Shown piece after piece: positions 52,804-61,085 of a DNA stretch of 64,000 nucleotides; position 1 is the first letter of the stretch; each line of letters opens with the position of its first letter. The notes under the pieces are model-generated. The model saw only the letters and a program-made list of their open reading frames with translations. It ran no database searches and was not told the DNA's origin. A program made the position numbers and the translations under genes. The stretch is taken from positions 434,001-498,000 of the forward strand of contig JAPSJW010000001.1 in NCBI GenBank assembly GCA_031177985.1, written 5' to 3'. This DNA comes from Microbacteriaceae bacterium. GTDB lineage: Bacteria; Actinomycetota; Actinomycetes; Actinomycetales; Microbacteriaceae.

Positions 52804-53900
52804 GACCCCTCCTTCATGACGCGGCGCACGCGGCCGGCGTCGAGCTCCACGAGGTCGGCCCGGTGCCCGGGGGCGAGCGACGGTTCGGCGAGCCCGAGGG
52901 CTCGGGCCGGAGCAGTGGAGGTCGACGCGACGATCTCGGGCAGGTCCGCCCCGCGGGCCAGCAGCCGCTCGACGGCACCCGCCACGGACGTCGTGCTCCC
53001 AGCGAGCGATGATCCGTCTACGAGCATCGCGACGCCGCCCGACACGTCGACCTCGGCTGCACCCAGCAGGTAGCGGCCGTCCGAGAGCCCGGTCGCCGCC
53101 ATCGCGTCCGAGACGAAGGTCATCCGACCTGCGGCGGCGCCCCGGACGAGGTCGACGACCCGGTCCTCGAGATGCACTCCGTCGCCGATGACCTCGACCG
53201 TCAGCCTCGGGTCGGTGAGTGCGACGCCGACGGGCCCCGGCGCGCGGTGGTGCAGCGGGGGCATCCCGTTGAAGACGTGGGTGATCACGGTCGCTCCCGC
53301 GTCGACCGCCCGCAGCATGGTCGCCTCATCCGCGTCGGTGTGGCCTAGAGCCACGGTGACGCCTGCGTCGACGAAGCGCCGGACCGCGTCTATACCGCCG
53401 GGCAGCTCGGGCGCCAGGGTCACGAGGCGCAGCGCCCCGTCGGCGGCCGCCAGCAGCGCGGCGACGGATGCGGGGTCCGGCTCCAGCAGGAGGCGCGGGT
53501 CGTGAGCACCGCGGCGGGCGTCTGCGAGGAAGGGCCCCTCGAGGTGGAGCCCCTCGAGCGCTCCGTCGTGCACGAGCGGCGCGAGCTCCCGCAACCGGGC
53601 GATGAGCACGTCGAGCTCAGCCGTCGCGAGTGACGCGACCAGCCGCGTGCTGCCGACGGACGCGTGGTAGCCGATCGCGGGCGAGGGGTCGACGCCCGGA
53701 GCGCCGAAGTCGGCACCCAGCGCGCCGTGCACGTGTCCGTCGATGAAGGCGGGCAGCAGCCCAGCGAGCTCGTCATCCGGCTGCCTCGGCGGCACCCCGG
53801 TTCCGGCGTCGGCGATGACCCCGTCGCGCACGAGCAGCCAGCCGGGGCCGTCCTGAGCGGAGTCGACGATGCGGGAGGCGGAGATCAGGCGCTCGGTCAT
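52782..53900 (-). CDS. nagA: N-acetylglucosamine/N-acetylgalactosamine-6-phosphate deacetylase
   Basis: 372 residues of the amidohydrolase fold. Expected residues are all seen: H56/H58 in DGHVHG, E121 in HLEGP, H187 in LGHTDA, H208 in THVFNGM and D265 in FVSDAM. It removes the acetyl group of an amino-sugar-6-phosphate. The operon partners (SIS isomerase, PfkB, aldolase) suggest GalNAc-6-P rather than GlcNAc-6-P. AgaA would then be the functional name. Confidence 0.9.
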   Translation of the reverse strand: MTERLISASRIVDSAQDGPGWLLVRDGVIADAGTGVPPRQPDDELAGLLPAFIDGHVHGALGADFGAPGVDPSPAIGYHASVGSTRLVASLATAELDVLIARLRELAPLVHDGALEGLHLEGPFLADARRGAHDPRLLLEPDPASVAALLAAADGALRLVTLAPELPGGIDAVRRFVDAGVTVALGHTDADEATMLRAVDAGATVITHVFNGMPPLHHRAPGPVGVALTDPRLTVEVIGDGVHLEDRVVDLVRGAAAGRMTFVSDAMAATGLSDGRYLLGAAEVDVSGGVAMLVDGSSLAGSTTSVAGAVERLLARGADLPEIVASTSTAPARALGLAEPSLAPGHRADLVELDAGRVRRVMKEGSWLPSSS

Positions 53901-54763
53901 TGTTCCGCCGCCAGATCGGAGGCCATCATCGCAGCGCCGAGAGCGGCGGCGAGGTCGCCGTGGTGCGCGGCGACGAGTCGCGGCATCCGCAGCCCGGGCA
54001 GCCGCGATGCGAGGGCAGAGGCGAGCGGGTCGAGCAGAAGATCTCCGGATGCGGCGAGTCCGCCCCCCACGATGATCACGTCGGGCGCGACGGTCGCGGT
54101 CATCCCGGCCAGCGACATGGCCAGAAGGTCGACGGCTTCCGTCCAGACGGCAGTGGCATCAGGGTCGCCCGCAGCCACTCGCCGGGCGACCGCCTCGGCA
54201 TCGGGCTCGCCGGCCGCTCGCGCGATGGCGGCAGCCGAGGCGACCTCCTCCATCCGTCGTCCCTCGTGCTCACCGGCGGCGATCGGCAGCTGACCGATCT
54301 CGCCCGCCCAGCCGCCGGACACGACAGGCACGCCTTCGATCAGTGTCGCCGCCGCGATGCCGGTGCCGATCGGCACGAAGACGACGGTTCCGCTCACTCC
54401 CGCGGCTGCACCTGTGCGGGCCTCGGCGAGAGCGCCCGCGCGCACGTCGTGACCGAACGCGACGGGTCGGCTCAGGGCGCGCTGCAGCAGGTCCTGCAGC
54501 GCAGCGTCGTGGAAGCCGACGTTGGCAGACCGCACCGCGACGCCGCGCGCCTCGTCGACGACACCGGGTACGACCACCCCGATCGCCGCAGGGGCACCCC
54601 CGAGCGCGCGCACGACCTCTCCCACCGCGGCGGCCACGAGCTCGCCGGTCGGGTCAGGCGACGGAGTCGACGCCCGGCGCTCCGCCGTCACCGCGCCCCG
54701 CTCGACCAGCAGTGCCTTGATCGTCGTGCCGCCGACGTCGACGCCGACGACGGCCTCGCTCAT
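53897..54763 (-). CDS. ROK-family sugar kinase lacking the zinc motif
   Basis: 288 residues. ATP-binding GVDVGGTTIKALLV at the start, catalytic Asp in GHDVRAG, and PIGTGIAAA. The usual ExGH...CxCGxxGC zinc motif of ROK kinases is replaced by AGEIGQLPIAAGEHEGRRM with no cysteines. It likely phosphorylates GalNAc or GlcNAc at C6. It overlaps both neighbours by 4 nt. Confidence 0.85.
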   Translation of the reverse strand: MSEAVVGVDVGGTTIKALLVERGAVTAERRASTPSPDPTGELVAAAVGEVVRALGGAPAAIGVVVPGVVDEARGVAVRSANVGFHDAALQDLLQRALSRPVAFGHDVRAGALAEARTGAAAGVSGTVVFVPIGTGIAAATLIEGVPVVSGGWAGEIGQLPIAAGEHEGRRMEEVASAAAIARAAGEPDAEAVARRVAAGDPDATAVWTEAVDLLAMSLAGMTATVAPDVIIVGGGLAASGDLLLDPLASALASRLPGLRMPRLVAAHHGDLAAALGAAMMASDLAAEQ

Positions 54764-55638
54764 GCCAGGATGACGGACCGCGTGAGCGAACGCGGGTTGT
54801 CGGGGTCGAGGCCCTTGCCCTTGGCCAGGGCGACGGCGAAGCGCTGGGCGACGATCAGCCCGGCCTGCGGATCGAGGTCGTGCTGCACGAAGCGGGCGCC
54901 GGTGGCGGCGACCTCGTCGGCCAGGCCGTCGGGAGCGGGGCCGAAGCTCCACACCAGTCGACCGGGCTGCGCGATCGCGATCGGGCCGTGCCGGTAGTCC
55001 ATCGCGGGGTAGGACTCCGACCAGAACTGCGCGGCCTCGCGGGTCTTCAGCGCGGCCTCGTAGGTGAGCCCGACCGCCCAGCCGCGAGCGATGAAGGTGC
55101 TCTGGTCGACGTCGACGAGGTCGTCGATCGGGATGTCGAGCGCCTTCTCGGCATCGGCCACCAGCGTGTCGACGTCGTCGCCGAGATGTGCACGCAGCAG
55201 CGTCAGCGCCGACGTGGCGAAGCGGGTCTGCACGACGGAGCGCTCGTCGGCGAAGGGCAGAGCCACCGTCTCGTCAGCGAGGCCGGCCGCGGGGGAATCG
55301 CTCACGGCCGTGATCAGGGTGGTCGGGGTGGCGGGCAGGGCGCTCAGCAGGTCGATGATCTCCGTCGTGGTGCCCGAACGCGAGATCGCGACGACCCGGT
55401 CGTACTGCCTGGTGAGCGGGAACTCGCTGCCGGCGAAGGCATCCGTCTCGCCGTGCCCGAGGGTCTCGCGGCGGACGGCGTAGGCCATCGCGATGAACCA
55501 GCTGGTGCCGCAGCCGACGACCGCCACCCGCTCGCCGGGACGGGGCAGCGCGTCGGCGACCGTCGGGACGAGTTCGGCGGCGGTGCGCCAGGTGGCCGGC
55601 TGAGACGCGATTTCCGCATCGACGAAGGGAGAGGGCAT
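54760..55638 (-). CDS. SIS-domain aldose-ketose isomerase/deaminase (AgaS-like)
   Basis: 292 residues from ATG (MPSPFVD) with GGAAGAAG upstream. Two SIS domains: VAVVGCGTSWFIAMAYAVRRE and VVAISRSGTTTEIIDLLS in the first, and YEAALKTREAAQFWSESYPAMDYRHGP in the second. AgaS converts galactosamine-6-P to tagatose-6-P plus ammonia. It is the first gene of the leftward operon, divergent from the DeoR gene. Confidence 0.82.
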   Translation of the reverse strand: MPSPFVDAEIASQPATWRTAAELVPTVADALPRPGERVAVVGCGTSWFIAMAYAVRRETLGHGETDAFAGSEFPLTRQYDRVVAISRSGTTTEIIDLLSALPATPTTLITAVSDSPAAGLADETVALPFADERSVVQTRFATSALTLLRAHLGDDVDTLVADAEKALDIPIDDLVDVDQSTFIARGWAVGLTYEAALKTREAAQFWSESYPAMDYRHGPIAIAQPGRLVWSFGPAPDGLADEVAATGARFVQHDLDPQAGLIVAQRFAVALAKGKGLDPDNPRSLTRSVILA

Positions 55639-55704
55639 GAACTTCTTCCGCTCGGGAGCCGCGCTGATCAGCGGTGGCACAAGATTGATCGAACTGCCTC
55701 CATT

Positions 55705-55720
55705 TGAGCAGAATCGCTCA
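55705..55720. promoter_or_regulatory. Inverted repeat in the divergent SIS-DeoR region
   Basis: TGAGC-N6-GCTCA at 55705-55720 lies between the divergent starts of the SIS and DeoR genes, a fitting place for the regulator's operator. The match to known DeoR/AgaR sites is not strong. Confidence 0.4.
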
Positions 55721-55780
55721 GCGTGCGCAACAACCCGCTATGCCAGGATGAGGGAACCCGATCGTGAGGAACGGCCGACG

Positions 55781-56569
55781 ATGACGCAGCAGCAGCGCCT
55801 GAACGTGGTACTCGAGCTCGTGAGCGAGCGCGGCAGCGTGTCGATCTCCGAGGTGAGCGACGCGCTCGGCGTCTCGACCGCGACTGTGCGCCGTGACCTC
55901 AACACCCTCGCCGAGCAGCGCCTCGTGACGCGCACGCACGGCGGGGCGGCCGCGCTCGGCTCGGGCTACGAGCTGCCGCTGCAGTACAAGATCGCGCGGC
56001 AGGCGGAGGCGAAGGTCGCGATCGCGCGGGCGGTCGCCGACCTCGTGCGACCCGGGGAGTCCGTGGGGCTCAACGGCGGCACCACCACGAGCGAGGTGGC
56101 ACGGATGCTCGGCCGCAGCGAGCGGCTGCGCCCGCAGGGCGACGCGCCGGGCGTCACGATCGTCACCAACGCGCTCAACATCGCGTACGAGCTCTCCGTG
56201 CGCGAGCACGTGAAGATCGTCGTGACCGGAGGGGTGCCCCGGCGGCAGTCGTACGAGCTGGTCGGCCCTCTGGTCGGCGCGTCCCTGCGCGACTTCAGCC
56301 TCGACACCGCGGTGCTGGGCGTGGACGGGATCAGCGGCACCTTCGGCGCCACCACCGTGCACGAGGGCGAGGCGGACGCGAGCCGCGAGATCGCCCGGGT
56401 GGCGCGCCGGGTCGTGGTCGCCGCCGACGCGACGAAGATCGGCCGCAGCACCTTCGCGCGCATCTGCCCGCTCTCCCGGATCGACCTCCTCGTCACCGAT
56501 CAGGACGTCTCCGCCGAGTTCGCCGCGGAGCTCGCAACCGCCGGGGTCGACCTGCTCGTCGCCTCCTGA
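55781..56569 (+). CDS. DeoR-family regulator (AgaR-like)
   Basis: 262 residues from ATG 55781 (MTQQQR). Helix-turn-helix SVSISEVSDALGVSTATVRRDLNTLAEQRLVTRTHGGA and sugar-phosphate sensor DeoRC blocks GLNGGTTTSEVARML, NALNIAYEL, LGVDGI and ADATKIG. DeoR regulators with this sensor bind a phosphorylated sugar, here probably tagatose-6-P or galactosamine-6-P. It should control both the leftward catabolic genes and the rightward transporter genes. Confidence 0.88.
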   Translation: MTQQQRLNVVLELVSERGSVSISEVSDALGVSTATVRRDLNTLAEQRLVTRTHGGAAALGSGYELPLQYKIARQAEAKVAIARAVADLVRPGESVGLNGGTTTSEVARMLGRSERLRPQGDAPGVTIVTNALNIAYELSVREHVKIVVTGGVPRRQSYELVGPLVGASLRDFSLDTAVLGVDGISGTFGATTVHEGEADASREIARVARRVVVAADATKIGRSTFARICPLSRIDLLVTDQDVSAEFAAELATAGVDLLVAS

Positions 56570-56740
56570 CAGACCGCCGGGCGCCCGCGTGTTACGGCGC
56601 GGTAAACAATGCGGCGCGGATGGCCGGTGCCATCGTTCGAGCATCTACTGTTCCAACATGCTCATTTCGGCGGCAGTAGTGACATTTCCGAGCACCTGGT
56701 GCAGGATGGCCCCATGCACGACGACGTGGAAGACGGCTCG

Positions 56741-57943
56741 ATGACGTCCTCGGGACTCAGGGTCGCGGTCATCGGCTTCGGCGCCCGCGCCTACATCGCC
56801 GGGCACGTACCCGCGGCCCGCCCCGACGCCAGGGTCGTCGCGATCGTCGAGCCGAATCCCCAGGCTGGGGAGCGAGGCCGACTGGCACACCCCGAGGCCG
56901 TCCTCTTCACGAGCGTCGACGAGCTCATTGCGGCTGGCGGCATCGACGCGGCCATCGTGACGACACCCGATCACACCCACGCCGACATCGCGACCGCGCT
57001 GCTCGGCGCGGGCATCGCCGTCTACCTCGAGAAGCCGCTCGCCATCACGCTCGAGCAAGCCGACCGCGTGCTCGCCGAGGCCGCTCGCACCAAGACCCCC
57101 CTCTACGTCGGGCACAACTTCCGGCACGCGGCTGTCGTGCGCACGATGCGCGACGTGATCGAACGGGGCCGCATCGGCGAGGTGCGCGCCGTGTGGGTGC
57201 GCCACTTCGTCGGCAACGGCGGCGACTACTACTTCAAGGACTGGCACGCAGACCGCAGCAGGACGAACACGCTGCTGCTGCAGAAGGCCAGCCACGATAT
57301 CGACGTCGTGCACTACCTCGCCTCCGGCTACACCCGCCGAGTCGTGGGCATGGGCGACCTCATGCTCTACGGCGGCATCACCGACCGCCGTGAGCGGGTC
57401 GGCGAGACGATGCCCGACTGGTTCTCGTTCGACAACTGGCCGCCCGCAGCGCAGACCGGTCTCAACCCGGTCGTCGACGTGGAAGACGTGTCGATGATGA
57501 TGATGCGCCTCGACAACGGTGTACTCGCGAGCTATCAGCAGTGCCACTTCACCCCCGACTACTGGCGCAACTACACGGTCATCGGCACCGAGGGGCGGCT
57601 CGAGAACATCGGCGACACGGCAGGCGGCGTCGTGCGGGTCTGGAACCGTCGGCACGAGTGGCAGGTCGAGGGCGACGAGGAGTACCCGATCGAGGGCGTC
57701 GCCAGCGGCCACGAAGACGCCGACCTGCTGACGATGACCGAGTTCTTCGCCTCCGTCGTCGAAGGAGCGCCCACCATCGTCTCGCCGATCGCCGCCCGCG
57801 AAGCGGTAGCGGCCGGGGCCCTCGCGGCGGAGTCGCTGCGCAACGGCTCGGTGCCGCTCGACGTGCCGGAGCTCGCTCCCGAGATCCTCGCGCATTTCTC
57901 CCCCACCATGTCCCAGCACAGCGGAAGGACCACCCCCCGATGA
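56741..57943 (+). CDS. Gfo/Idh/MocA-family oxidoreductase
   Basis: 400 residues from ATG 56741 (an in-frame ATG lies at 56714). Rossmann motif VAVIGFGARAYI, EKP catalytic motif as LEKPLAI, then GGDYYFKDWHADRSRTNTLLLQKASHDIDVVHYL and a substrate domain typical of sugar dehydrogenases. Its stop overlaps the start of the binding-protein gene (ATGA), so it works with the transporter, probably oxidising or converting the imported sugar. Confidence 0.85.
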   Translation: MTSSGLRVAVIGFGARAYIAGHVPAARPDARVVAIVEPNPQAGERGRLAHPEAVLFTSVDELIAAGGIDAAIVTTPDHTHADIATALLGAGIAVYLEKPLAITLEQADRVLAEAARTKTPLYVGHNFRHAAVVRTMRDVIERGRIGEVRAVWVRHFVGNGGDYYFKDWHADRSRTNTLLLQKASHDIDVVHYLASGYTRRVVGMGDLMLYGGITDRRERVGETMPDWFSFDNWPPAAQTGLNPVVDVEDVSMMMMRLDNGVLASYQQCHFTPDYWRNYTVIGTEGRLENIGDTAGGVVRVWNRRHEWQVEGDEEYPIEGVASGHEDADLLTMTEFFASVVEGAPTIVSPIAAREAVAAGALAAESLRNGSVPLDVPELAPEILAHFSPTMSQHSGRTTPR

Positions 57944-59235
57944 AGACCCAACCCCACGCCTTCGCCCGACGAGCACTCGCGGCGACGGCGGCGGCCACCG
58001 TCGCGATCGTGATCAGCGGATGCTCCGCCGGCGGCGGAGGCAGCGCGCCGGCCGAGTATGAGGCCCCCGACAGCGACCTCGAGGCGTCGATCACCTACGG
58101 AGTCTGGGACCAGAACCAGGTGCCGGCGATCGAGGAGAACATCGCCCTCTTCAACGAGCAGTTCCCCAACATCGACGTGACCGTCAACGTCACCCCGTAC
58201 GCGGAGTACTGGACGAAGCTGCAGACCCAGGGCTCGAGCGACACGCTGCCCGACGTGTTCTGGATGAACGGACCCAACATCGGGCTCTACGGGTCGAACG
58301 GCCTGCTCGAGCCGATCGCCGGCGCCGTCGAGGCCGGCGACATCGACCCCGCGAACTACCCCGAGGCGCTCGTCGACCTCTACACGATCGACGACGTGCA
58401 GTACGGCGTGCCGAAGGACTTCGACACGATCGGCATCTGGGCCAACCGCGCGCTCTTCGAGCAGGCGGGCGTCGAGCTGCCCGAGGGCGACTGGACCTGG
58501 GACGAGTTCCAGCAGACCGCCGCCGACATCTCGGAGGCGCTCTCGGCTGAGGGCATCTACGGCGCCGCGGGCGGCATGGACGGCCAGACGACCTACTACA
58601 ACACGATCTTCCAGGCCGGCGGCACCGTCATCGACGGCGACACCTCCGGCTACGCCGCTCCCGAGGCGCAGGCGGGCATCCAGTTCTGGACCGACCTGAT
58701 CGCGAGCGGCGGCTCACCCACCATCCAGCAGCTGACCGACACCACGGGCGACCAGTGGTTCACCTCGGGCAAGACGGCGATGTACTGGGGCGGCAGCTGG
58801 TTCCGATCCGCCCTCATCGACTCCGACCTCGATGTCACCGTGCTGCCTCTCCCCACCGGCGAGGAGCAGGCGACTGTGATCCACGGCGTGTCGAACGTCG
58901 TCTCGGCGACCTCGCAGAACAAGCAGGCGGCGCAGGCCTTCCAGGTCTTCCTCGCGAGCGAGGAGGCGCAGGCACAGCAGGGTGAAGCAGGCGCCGTGAT
59001 CCCCGCCTTCACCGGCACGCAGGGCGCCTTCACCGAGTCGATGCCCGACGCCGACCTGCAGGTCTTTCTCGACGCGCTCGAGTATGCGCAGCCGCTGCCG
59101 GTCAGCAACAACTCGGCCGCGTGGAACGCCTTCGAGGCCGAGCTGCTGCCGCAGGCGTTCTCCGGAGAGCGGCCCGTCGAAGAAGTCACGACCGAGCTCG
59201 CCGAGCAGATGGACGCCGCGCTCGCGGAGGAGTGA
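57940..59235 (+). CDS. CUT1 sugar ABC transporter substrate-binding lipoprotein
   Basis: 431 residues. Lipobox IVISGC near residue 27. The mature protein matches SBP_bac_1 with SITYGVWDQNQVPAIEENIALFNEQFPNIDV and TGDQWFTSGKTAMYWGGSWF. It follows the oxidoreductase and precedes two permease genes. Context suggests an amino-sugar or a short glycan released from a GalNAc-containing polymer. Confidence 0.9.
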   Translation: MKTQPHAFARRALAATAAATVAIVISGCSAGGGGSAPAEYEAPDSDLEASITYGVWDQNQVPAIEENIALFNEQFPNIDVTVNVTPYAEYWTKLQTQGSSDTLPDVFWMNGPNIGLYGSNGLLEPIAGAVEAGDIDPANYPEALVDLYTIDDVQYGVPKDFDTIGIWANRALFEQAGVELPEGDWTWDEFQQTAADISEALSAEGIYGAAGGMDGQTTYYNTIFQAGGTVIDGDTSGYAAPEAQAGIQFWTDLIASGGSPTIQQLTDTTGDQWFTSGKTAMYWGGSWFRSALIDSDLDVTVLPLPTGEEQATVIHGVSNVVSATSQNKQAAQAFQVFLASEEAQAQQGEAGAVIPAFTGTQGAFTESMPDADLQVFLDALEYAQPLPVSNNSAAWNAFEAELLPQAFSGERPVEEVTTELAEQMDAALAEE

Positions 59236-59237
59236 GC

Positions 59238-60212
59238 GTGACGACCGTCTCCCGGCCGACCGCTGTGCCGGCCCCGTCCACACCGGACGGGGCCGGCCCG
59301 GCAGGGCCTCCGGCACACACACCGCGACGGCGGCCGTCGCTGCGAGGCGACGGGGCATGGCCCTGGCTCTTCGTCACCCCGCTCGTGGCGGGCGTCGCGG
59401 TCTTCTACCTGTGGCCGATCCTCCAGACCGCGGGCTACTCGCTCACCGAGTCGGGTCCGTTCGGCGGGTCGACCTTCGCGGGCATCGAGAACTACCTCGC
59501 GCTGTTCGCTGACCCGAGGCTCTACCTCTCCCTCGCGAACACCCTGCTCTACACCGGCATCGTGCTGCTCGGCATCCCGCTCGCCGTGGTGCTCGCGAGC
59601 CTGTTGAACCTGCCCGGCCTGCGGTTCGCCTCGCTCTACCGCGTGCTGTTCTTCCTGCCCTACGTCGCGATGCCCACAGCGGTCGCCATGGTGTGGCGGG
59701 TCATCTTCAACGGCGACTTCGGGCTGCTCAACTTCCTGCTCGGCACCGTGGGCATCGAGGGTCCCTACTGGATCAGCACCCCGGGCGCCGCGGTGGTCGC
59801 CGTCGCGATCGTGGGTCTCTGGTCGTCGCTCGGCTTCAGCATGATCGTGCTGGCGGCGGGCCTCAAGAACATCCCGCCCGAGCTGTACGAGGCGGCGGAG
59901 CTCGACGGCGCCTCCCGCTGGCGGCAGTTCCGGGCGATCACGGTGCCGCTGCTCACCCCGAGCATCTTCTTCGTCACGATCATCACCGTCATCTCGAGCT
60001 TCCAGCTCTTCGACCTGCTCTACGCGATCCTCGGCAGCAGCAACCCCGTGCTGCCGCGCAGCATGTCGCTCGTCTACTTCTTCTACCGCGAGGGCTTCGT
60101 CGACAACGACAAGGGCTACGCCGCGGCTATCGCCATGGTCGTGTTCCTCATCATCGGCCTCGTGACCGCCGTGCAGTTCCGACTCCAGAGGAGGTGGGTC
60201 CATGGCGACTGA
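59238..60212 (+). CDS. CUT1 sugar ABC transporter permease (MalF-like)
   Basis: 324 residues from GTG with GGAGG 7 nt before. A Pro-rich cytoplasmic N-terminus is followed by six membrane segments. The EAA loop is PPELYEAAELDGASRWRQFRAITVPLLTPS. It overlaps the next permease gene by 11 nt. Confidence 0.9.
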   Translation: MTTVSRPTAVPAPSTPDGAGPAGPPAHTPRRRPSLRGDGAWPWLFVTPLVAGVAVFYLWPILQTAGYSLTESGPFGGSTFAGIENYLALFADPRLYLSLANTLLYTGIVLLGIPLAVVLASLLNLPGLRFASLYRVLFFLPYVAMPTAVAMVWRVIFNGDFGLLNFLLGTVGIEGPYWISTPGAAVVAVAIVGLWSSLGFSMIVLAAGLKNIPPELYEAAELDGASRWRQFRAITVPLLTPSIFFVTIITVISSFQLFDLLYAILGSSNPVLPRSMSLVYFFYREGFVDNDKGYAAAIAMVVFLIIGLVTAVQFRLQRRWVHGD

Positions 60213-61071
60213 GTCGATCCTCGTGCCCGAAGGGGCGAGACGACGCGGAGCATCACGGCGGAGGGGCTCACACGTCGTCGCCCACGTCGTGCTCGGCACC
60301 GGCGGGTTCATCATGGCGTTCCCGTTCCTGTGGCAGATCATCATGTCGCTGTCGACGAATGCCGAGGTGCAGAGCGTCACGCCGGTGCTCTGGCCGGCAG
60401 AGCTGCAGTGGTCGAACTATGCGGAGGTCTTCGACCGCCTCCCCTTCTTCGACCAGCTGCAGACCTCGGTGCTCATCACGGTCATCCGCACCGTCGCGCA
60501 GATCCTGTTCTGCACGCTCGCGGGCTACGCCTTCGCGCGGATGCGGTTCCGCGGCAGCGGTGTGCTGCTCGCCCTCGTGCTCTCGATCCTGATGGTGCCG
60601 TCGCAGGTCTACCTGCTGTCGCAGTACCAGATCATCCAGGGCCTCGGGCTGCTCGACAGCCTCGGCGGCCTCGTGCTGCCCGGGCTCTTCAGCGCCTTCG
60701 GCACCTTCCTCATGCGCACGGCGTTCCTCGCGATGCCGGCCGAGCTCGAGGAGGCCGCGCGGCTCGACGGCGCGAACCCGTTCCAGATCTTCTGGAAGAT
60801 CATGCTGCCGCTCGCGCGGCCCTCGATCAGCGTGCTCGCGATCACGACCGCCCTCTGGTCGTGGAACGAGCTGCTCTGGCCGCTCGTCATCACCACGTTC
60901 AGCGACCGCATGCCGCTCTCCGCGGGACTCGCGACGCTGATCGGCGACCGCACCACCGACTACCCGGTCGTCATGGCGGCGAGCCTGCTCGCCATGGCGC
61001 CCATCCTCATCCTGTTCATCGTGCTGCAGCGCCGGGTCATCGACGGCCTGGCGTCCAGCGGCCTGAAGTGA
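60202..61071 (+). CDS. CUT1 sugar ABC transporter permease (MalG-like)
   Basis: 289 residues, a basic N-terminal tail and six membrane segments. The EAA loop is PAELEEAARLDGANPFQIFWKIMLPLARPS. It completes the transporter with the MalF-like gene, with no ATPase gene nearby. A LAATG-anchored protein gene starts 15 nt later. Confidence 0.9.
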   Translation: MATESILVPEGARRRGASRRRGSHVVAHVVLGTGGFIMAFPFLWQIIMSLSTNAEVQSVTPVLWPAELQWSNYAEVFDRLPFFDQLQTSVLITVIRTVAQILFCTLAGYAFARMRFRGSGVLLALVLSILMVPSQVYLLSQYQIIQGLGLLDSLGGLVLPGLFSAFGTFLMRTAFLAMPAELEEAARLDGANPFQIFWKIMLPLARPSISVLAITTALWSWNELLWPLVITTFSDRMPLSAGLATLIGDRTTDYPVVMAASLLAMAPILILFIVLQRRVIDGLASSGLK

Positions 61072-61085
61072 TTCGAAGGAGCATC

